Part shown: piece by piece, positions 31,896-34,906 of the stretch
Layout: each line of letters opens with the position of its first letter
Position numbering within the stretch: the stretch's first letter is position 1
Origin: Acetobacteraceae bacterium
GTDB lineage: Bacteria; Pseudomonadota; Alphaproteobacteria; Acetobacterales; Acetobacteraceae
DNA length: 34,906 nt
Reading direction: 5' to 3'
Assembly (NCBI GenBank): GCA_027487675.1
Contig: JAIYDD010000050.1
Location: forward strand, 1 to 34,906
The notes under the pieces: generated by a model
The model's input: only the letters and a program-made list of their open reading frames with translations
The model's database searches: none
Told to the model about the DNA's origin: nothing
Made by a program: the position numbers and the translations under genes

Positions 31896-32657
31896 ATGTC
31901 GCCAGGCCCCACCCCGCGCCGCATCCAGGCCAGCCTGAACGGCGCCCGCCTGCGGGGCTTCCATCCGCGCCTGCCGCTGACGGCCGAGGCGCTGGCCGCC
32001 GACGCCGCCGCCTGCGCCGCCGCCGGCGCGGTCGCGCTGCACCTGCACCCGCGCGACGCGGCGGGGGAGGAGACGCTGGCGCCCGCCGTCATCGGCGCCA
32101 CCGTCGCCGCGGTGCGCCGCGCCGCGCCGGGCCTGCCGGTCTCGGTCAGCACCGGCGACTGGATCGAGCAGGACGATGGCCGCCAGATCGCCTGCGTGCG
32201 CGCCTGGGCGGGGCTGCCGGCGGGCGAGCGGCCGGACGAGGCCTCGGTCAACCTGGCCGAGCCGACCGCCGAGCCGGTGATGCTGGCGCTGCTGGAAGCG
32301 GGCATCGGCGTGGAGGCGGGGCTGGCGCGCGTCGCGGATGCCGAGAAGCTCCTGGGGCTCGGCCTGCTGCGCCATTGCCGCCGCCTGCTGGTGGAGATCG
32401 ACGACATCGCCCCCGACCTGGCGCTGGCCGAGGCCCGGCTGGTGCTGGCGCGGCTGGGGGGCGAGGGGCCGGAGCGGCAGCTGCACGGCTTCGGCCGCAG
32501 CGCCTGGCCGCTGGCGCGCCAGGCCGCGGCGCTGGGGCTGATGCTGCGCCTCGGCCTCGAGGACCTGTCCGAACTGCCGGACGGCACGCCGGCGCCCGGC
32601 AACGCCGCGCTGGTCGCCGCGGGGATGGCGCTGCCGCCGGCCGGCGACGCCGCCTGA
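31896..32657 (+). CDS. Beta-keto acid cleavage enzyme (BKACE, DUF849) family protein
   Basis: A 253-residue zinc-dependent enzyme of the 3-keto-5-aminohexanoate cleavage family, which condenses a beta-keto acid with acetyl-CoA to give acetoacetate and a new CoA ester. The metal motif is His49-Leu-His51-Pro-Arg53 in LHLHPRD; ISTGDW-type VSVSTGDWIE and SVNLAEP follow, as in the family. It is slightly short for the group. GGAG lies upstream of the ATG at 31896. It is convergent with an SDR gene and near a Bug receptor, which suggests a small carboxylate-catabolism locus (inference). The substrate is unknown. Confidence 0.87.
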   Translation: MSPGPTPRRIQASLNGARLRGFHPRLPLTAEALAADAAACAAAGAVALHLHPRDAAGEETLAPAVIGATVAAVRRAAPGLPVSVSTGDWIEQDDGRQIACVRAWAGLPAGERPDEASVNLAEPTAEPVMLALLEAGIGVEAGLARVADAEKLLGLGLLRHCRRLLVEIDDIAPDLALAEARLVLARLGGEGPERQLHGFGRSAWPLARQAAALGLMLRLGLEDLSELPDGTPAPGNAALVAAGMALPPAGDAA

Positions 32658-32711
32658 CGCCCCGCTCCCGCGGATCGCCGGCCGGCGTGCCGGGCGGGCG
32701 GCGCCGTAGCG

Positions 32712-33482
32712 CTACATCATGTTCGCCGTGACCCCGCCATCGACGAAGATCAGCTGGCCGGAGACGAAATCCGCCGCCGGGGAGGCGAGGAACACCGCCG
32801 TGCCCGCGATCTCCTCCGGCTGCGCGTAGCGGCCGGCGGGGCAGCGCGAGGTCACCTTCGCCATCCATTCGGCATTGCCGGAGAGCGGCCGGTTCAGCTC
32901 GGTGTCGAACCAGCCCGGCCCGATCGCATTGCACTGGATGTTGTGCGGCCCGAGTTCCACGGCCAGCGCGCGGATGAACATCTTGAGCCCACCCTTGGCC
33001 GCCGCATAGGGCGTGATGGTGCCCCGGCCGAGCTCGGAGGCCAGGCTGCCGGTGGCGATGATCTTGCCCCGCCGGCGCGCCTTCATCCCCGGCACCACCA
33101 GCTTGGAGAGGCGGAACAGCGCGCGCAGATGCGTGTCCAGCACGGCATCCCAGCCTGCCTCGGTGATCTCCTCGACCGGGGCGCGCCACTGGTTGCCGGC
33201 GTTGTGCAGCAGGATGTCGACCGGCCCCATCCCGCCCAGCGCGGCTTCCGTCGCCGCCAGGTCGGTCACGTCGAAGGCCGAGGCGCGCGCCGCCAGGCCC
33301 TCGGCGCGCAGCGCCGCGGCGGCGGCTTCGGTCGTCGCGGGGTCGCGCCCGTTCAGCACCACCTCCGCGCCCGCTTCCGCCAGCCCGCGCGCCATGGCGG
33401 CCCCGAGCCCGCGCGAGGCGCCGGTGACGAGCGCGACGCGCCCCGAAAGATCGAACCGCGCGGCATGGCTCGGCGCTGGCAT
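32712..33482 (-). CDS. SDR family oxidoreductase, gluconate 5-dehydrogenase-like
   Basis: A 256-residue classical short-chain dehydrogenase. The cofactor loop is VALVTGASRGLGAAMARGLA, then NAG in LLHNAGNQW, catalytic Ser in IIATGSLAS and the YAAAK tyrosine/lysine pair, followed by CNAIGPGWFDTELN and a C-terminal GQLIFVDGG. The overall pattern fits gluconate/2-keto-sugar-acid dehydrogenases and 3-oxoacyl reductase relatives. The start at 33482 has AAGGA upstream on the minus strand; the frame extends to 33602 without similarity. It is divergent from the Bug receptor gene across 227 bases that carry an 18-bp inverted repeat. Confidence 0.93.
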   Translation of the reverse strand: MPAPSHAARFDLSGRVALVTGASRGLGAAMARGLAEAGAEVVLNGRDPATTEAAAAALRAEGLAARASAFDVTDLAATEAALGGMGPVDILLHNAGNQWRAPVEEITEAGWDAVLDTHLRALFRLSKLVVPGMKARRRGKIIATGSLASELGRGTITPYAAAKGGLKMFIRALAVELGPHNIQCNAIGPGWFDTELNRPLSGNAEWMAKVTSRCPAGRYAQPEEIAGTAVFLASPAADFVSGQLIFVDGGVTANMM

Positions 33483-33578
33483 CGGCGTGTCCTTCCCTGT
33501 CTCCCCGGGCGGCAGCCTGGAGCGTGATCGCCGGGGGACGGAACGCCCGGAGGCGTGAATCACGCGGCGAAACACTAG

Positions 33579-33624
33579 GCCAGACCACGATCGGCGATCC
33601 ACTTGGCGCCGATCTTGGTCTGGC
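33579..33624. promoter_or_regulatory. 18-bp inverted repeat between SDR and Bug genes
   Basis: GCCAGACCACGATCGGCG (33579-33596) and CGCCGATCTTGGTCTGGC (33607-33624) are inverted copies with one mismatch, separated by 10 bases. It lies about 97 bases from the SDR start and 86 from the Bug start, so it is well placed as an operator for both, or as a transcript hairpin. A smaller GGCGGCG/CGCCGCC pair follows. Confidence 0.6.
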
Positions 33625-33709
33625 GGCGGAGCGTTGCGCCGCCACCCCCTGTTCGGGTATGTCGTAGTGCAACGAAAATGCCTGCCAGAACCACCAGGGA
33701 GATCCCTCC

Positions 33710-34705
33710 ATGCCGGGACACATGCCGGGCCGTCGCCCCTTCCTTGCCCTCGCCGGGGGCGCGCTGGCCGCGCCCCTGCTCGCCCGCGGCGCCGCCGCGC
33801 AGGGCTTCTCGGACCGGCCGGTCCGCATCGTCGTGCCCTTCCCGCCGGGCCAGTCCACCGACATCGTCGCCCGCCTGGTGGCCGAGGCGCTGTCCGCCCG
33901 CTGGCCGCACCGCGTCGTGGTGGAGAACCGCGCCGGCGGCGCCGGCGCCATCGGGATGGAGGCGGTGGCCCGCGCCCCGGCCGACGGCACCGTGCTGGTC
34001 GCCGGCTCGATCGGGCCGATGGCGGTGAACCCGGCGGTGATGCCGCGCCTGCCCTACGACCCGGAACGCGACTTCGCGCCGATCACCAACCTCTCCATGG
34101 TGCCGCTCTGCATCGTGGCGCATCCGTCCTTCCCGGCCGGCGACCCGGCCGGGTTCCTGGCGGCGGCGCGGGCGGCGAACCCGCCGCTGGATGTCGCGAC
34201 CGCCGGCCCGGCCAGCGGCGCGCACATGGCCGCCGAGCTGCTGGCGCACCGGCTCGGCGTGCGGCTGAACATGGTGCATTACCGCGGCAGCGGGCCGGCG
34301 GTGACGGACCTCGTCGCCGGCAATGTGCGGCTGATGACGGACAGCCTCGCCTCCGCCCTGCCGCATGTTCGCGGCGGGCGCCTGAAGCTCATCGGCGTCA
34401 GCACCGCCCGCCGCGTCACCTGGGCGCCGGAGGTGCCGACCTTCGCCGAGACGGTGGCGCCGGGGCATGAGGCGGTGGGCTGGAACGGCCTCGCCGCGCC
34501 GGCCGGCACGCCGCCCGCTGTCATCGCCCGCATCAACGCCGACGTCACCGCGGCGCTGCGCGACCCGGAGGTGGTCCGCCGCGTCGAGGAGGCCGGGATG
34601 CTGGCCGACCCGATGACCCCCGAGCAGTTCGGCGCCTTCCTGCGCGCCGAGCTGGCCCGCTGGCGGGAAGTGGCGCGGGTCGCGAACGTCCGGCTGGAAG
34701 GGTGA
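33710..34705 (+). CDS. Bug family (tripartite tricarboxylate) solute-binding receptor
   Basis: A 331-residue periplasmic binding protein of the TctC/Bug type, which captures carboxylates and related metabolites. An export signal with GRRPFLALAGGALAAPLLA leads to the mature start FSDRPVRIVVPFPPGQSTDI, the family's ligand-loop motif; VVVENRAGGAGAIGMEAVA, MVHYRGSGPAVTDLVAG and APAGTPPAVIARIN are all typical. GGGAGAT lies upstream of the ATG. No TctA/TctB membrane subunits adjoin it, which is usual for orphan Bug receptors. Co-localisation with the divergent SDR suggests a shared substrate. Confidence 0.95.
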   Translation: MPGHMPGRRPFLALAGGALAAPLLARGAAAQGFSDRPVRIVVPFPPGQSTDIVARLVAEALSARWPHRVVVENRAGGAGAIGMEAVARAPADGTVLVAGSIGPMAVNPAVMPRLPYDPERDFAPITNLSMVPLCIVAHPSFPAGDPAGFLAAARAANPPLDVATAGPASGAHMAAELLAHRLGVRLNMVHYRGSGPAVTDLVAGNVRLMTDSLASALPHVRGGRLKLIGVSTARRVTWAPEVPTFAETVAPGHEAVGWNGLAAPAGTPPAVIARINADVTAALRDPEVVRRVEEAGMLADPMTPEQFGAFLRAELARWREVARVANVRLEG

Positions 34706-34906
34706 CGATGGGCTGAAGGGGCGCGGCCCCAGAGGCGCGAAGCTGCCGACGGGGCAGCGCCCGGCAGCCCGGGGGGAGGCTTCGCCTCATACGCGCGAAG
34801 ATAGGCGCATCGTTGGCGCGGCCCCCACCCTCCCACGACGCTTCGCGTCGCGGGCCCCTCCCTCCCCCGCTTCGCGGGAGAGGGGACGAAGGCGCCCACT
34901 TCTCCC
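34706..34906. other. Hairpin-rich 3' flank of the Bug gene, to window end
   Basis: No supported gene. It contains a truncated head of the intergenic hairpin element (34767-34788, CCCGGGGGGAGGC then GCCTC), a CGACGC-ttc-GCGTCG hairpin and a CTCCCCCGC-ttc-GCGGGAG hairpin near 34850-34875 resembling the one after coq7. The minus-strand frame here is judged spurious. Confidence 0.6.

Overview
The window is one stretch of very high-GC bacterial chromosome with tightly packed, ordinary-length genes and no rRNA, tRNA, phage or transposase. The protein families point to an alphaproteobacterium, most likely an Acetobacteraceae (Roseomonas-like) organism: ubiquinone genes (coq7, ubiA), alpha/plant-type glutamate-cysteine ligase, an ETF-beta lysine methyltransferase-like protein, a stand-alone HNH protein and a Bug-type solute receptor. 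The taxonomic call is inference from gene content and base composition only.

Layout. 1-2367 is the C-terminal part of cobalamin-dependent methionine synthase. 2496-5043 is a tight three-gene operon (CDF metal transporter, TonB, cob(I)alamin adenosyltransferase) in which each gene overlaps the next. 5150-6275 holds a YHS-domain secreted protein and a convergent glutathione transferase. 6369-7429 is dsbB overlapping coq7. 7625-8745 carries an unknown protein and an HNH protein on the minus strand. 8979-11636 is a LysR regulator divergent from a two-gene operon (secreted metallo-beta-lactamase-fold hydrolase and an atypical SDR). 11919-13673 is a secreted tannase/feruloyl esterase. 13867-15467 is a carboxylesterase divergent from gluQ. 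15601-20793 is a 1730-residue secreted TpsA-like adhesin. 21111-23369 is rsmE followed by gshA, divergent from ubiA and its overlapping methyltransferase (23398-24944). 24991-25413 is a secreted protein made almost wholly of 20-residue repeats. 25534-29216 has an AraC/GyrI-like regulator, dihydrolipoyl dehydrogenase, a small membrane protein and a DUF4142 protein. 29617-31841 has an epimerase-like gene divergent from an MFS transporter. 31896-34705 has a beta-keto acid cleavage enzyme, an SDR and a Bug solute-binding receptor.

How the genes relate. Cobalamin is a theme of the first 5 kb: MetH uses it, the adenosyltransferase activates it, and TonB would power outer-membrane uptake of corrinoids. 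Quinone chemistry recurs (DsbB reduces ubiquinone; Coq7 and UbiA make it). Glutathione synthesis and a glutathione transferase are both present.

The least explained material is repetitive: a hairpin-rich intergenic element family sitting at gene 3' ends (13693-13794, 20856-20939, 29443-29544, truncated at 34767-34788) whose third hairpin shows compensating base changes; a second intergenic family (about 11655-11735 and 29240-29350); an in-frame 27-bp minisatellite inside rsmE; a 120-bp duplication inside the adhesin; and a decayed tandem duplication of the 5' end of the epimerase gene. I saw no defence system, CRISPR array or secondary-metabolite cluster.
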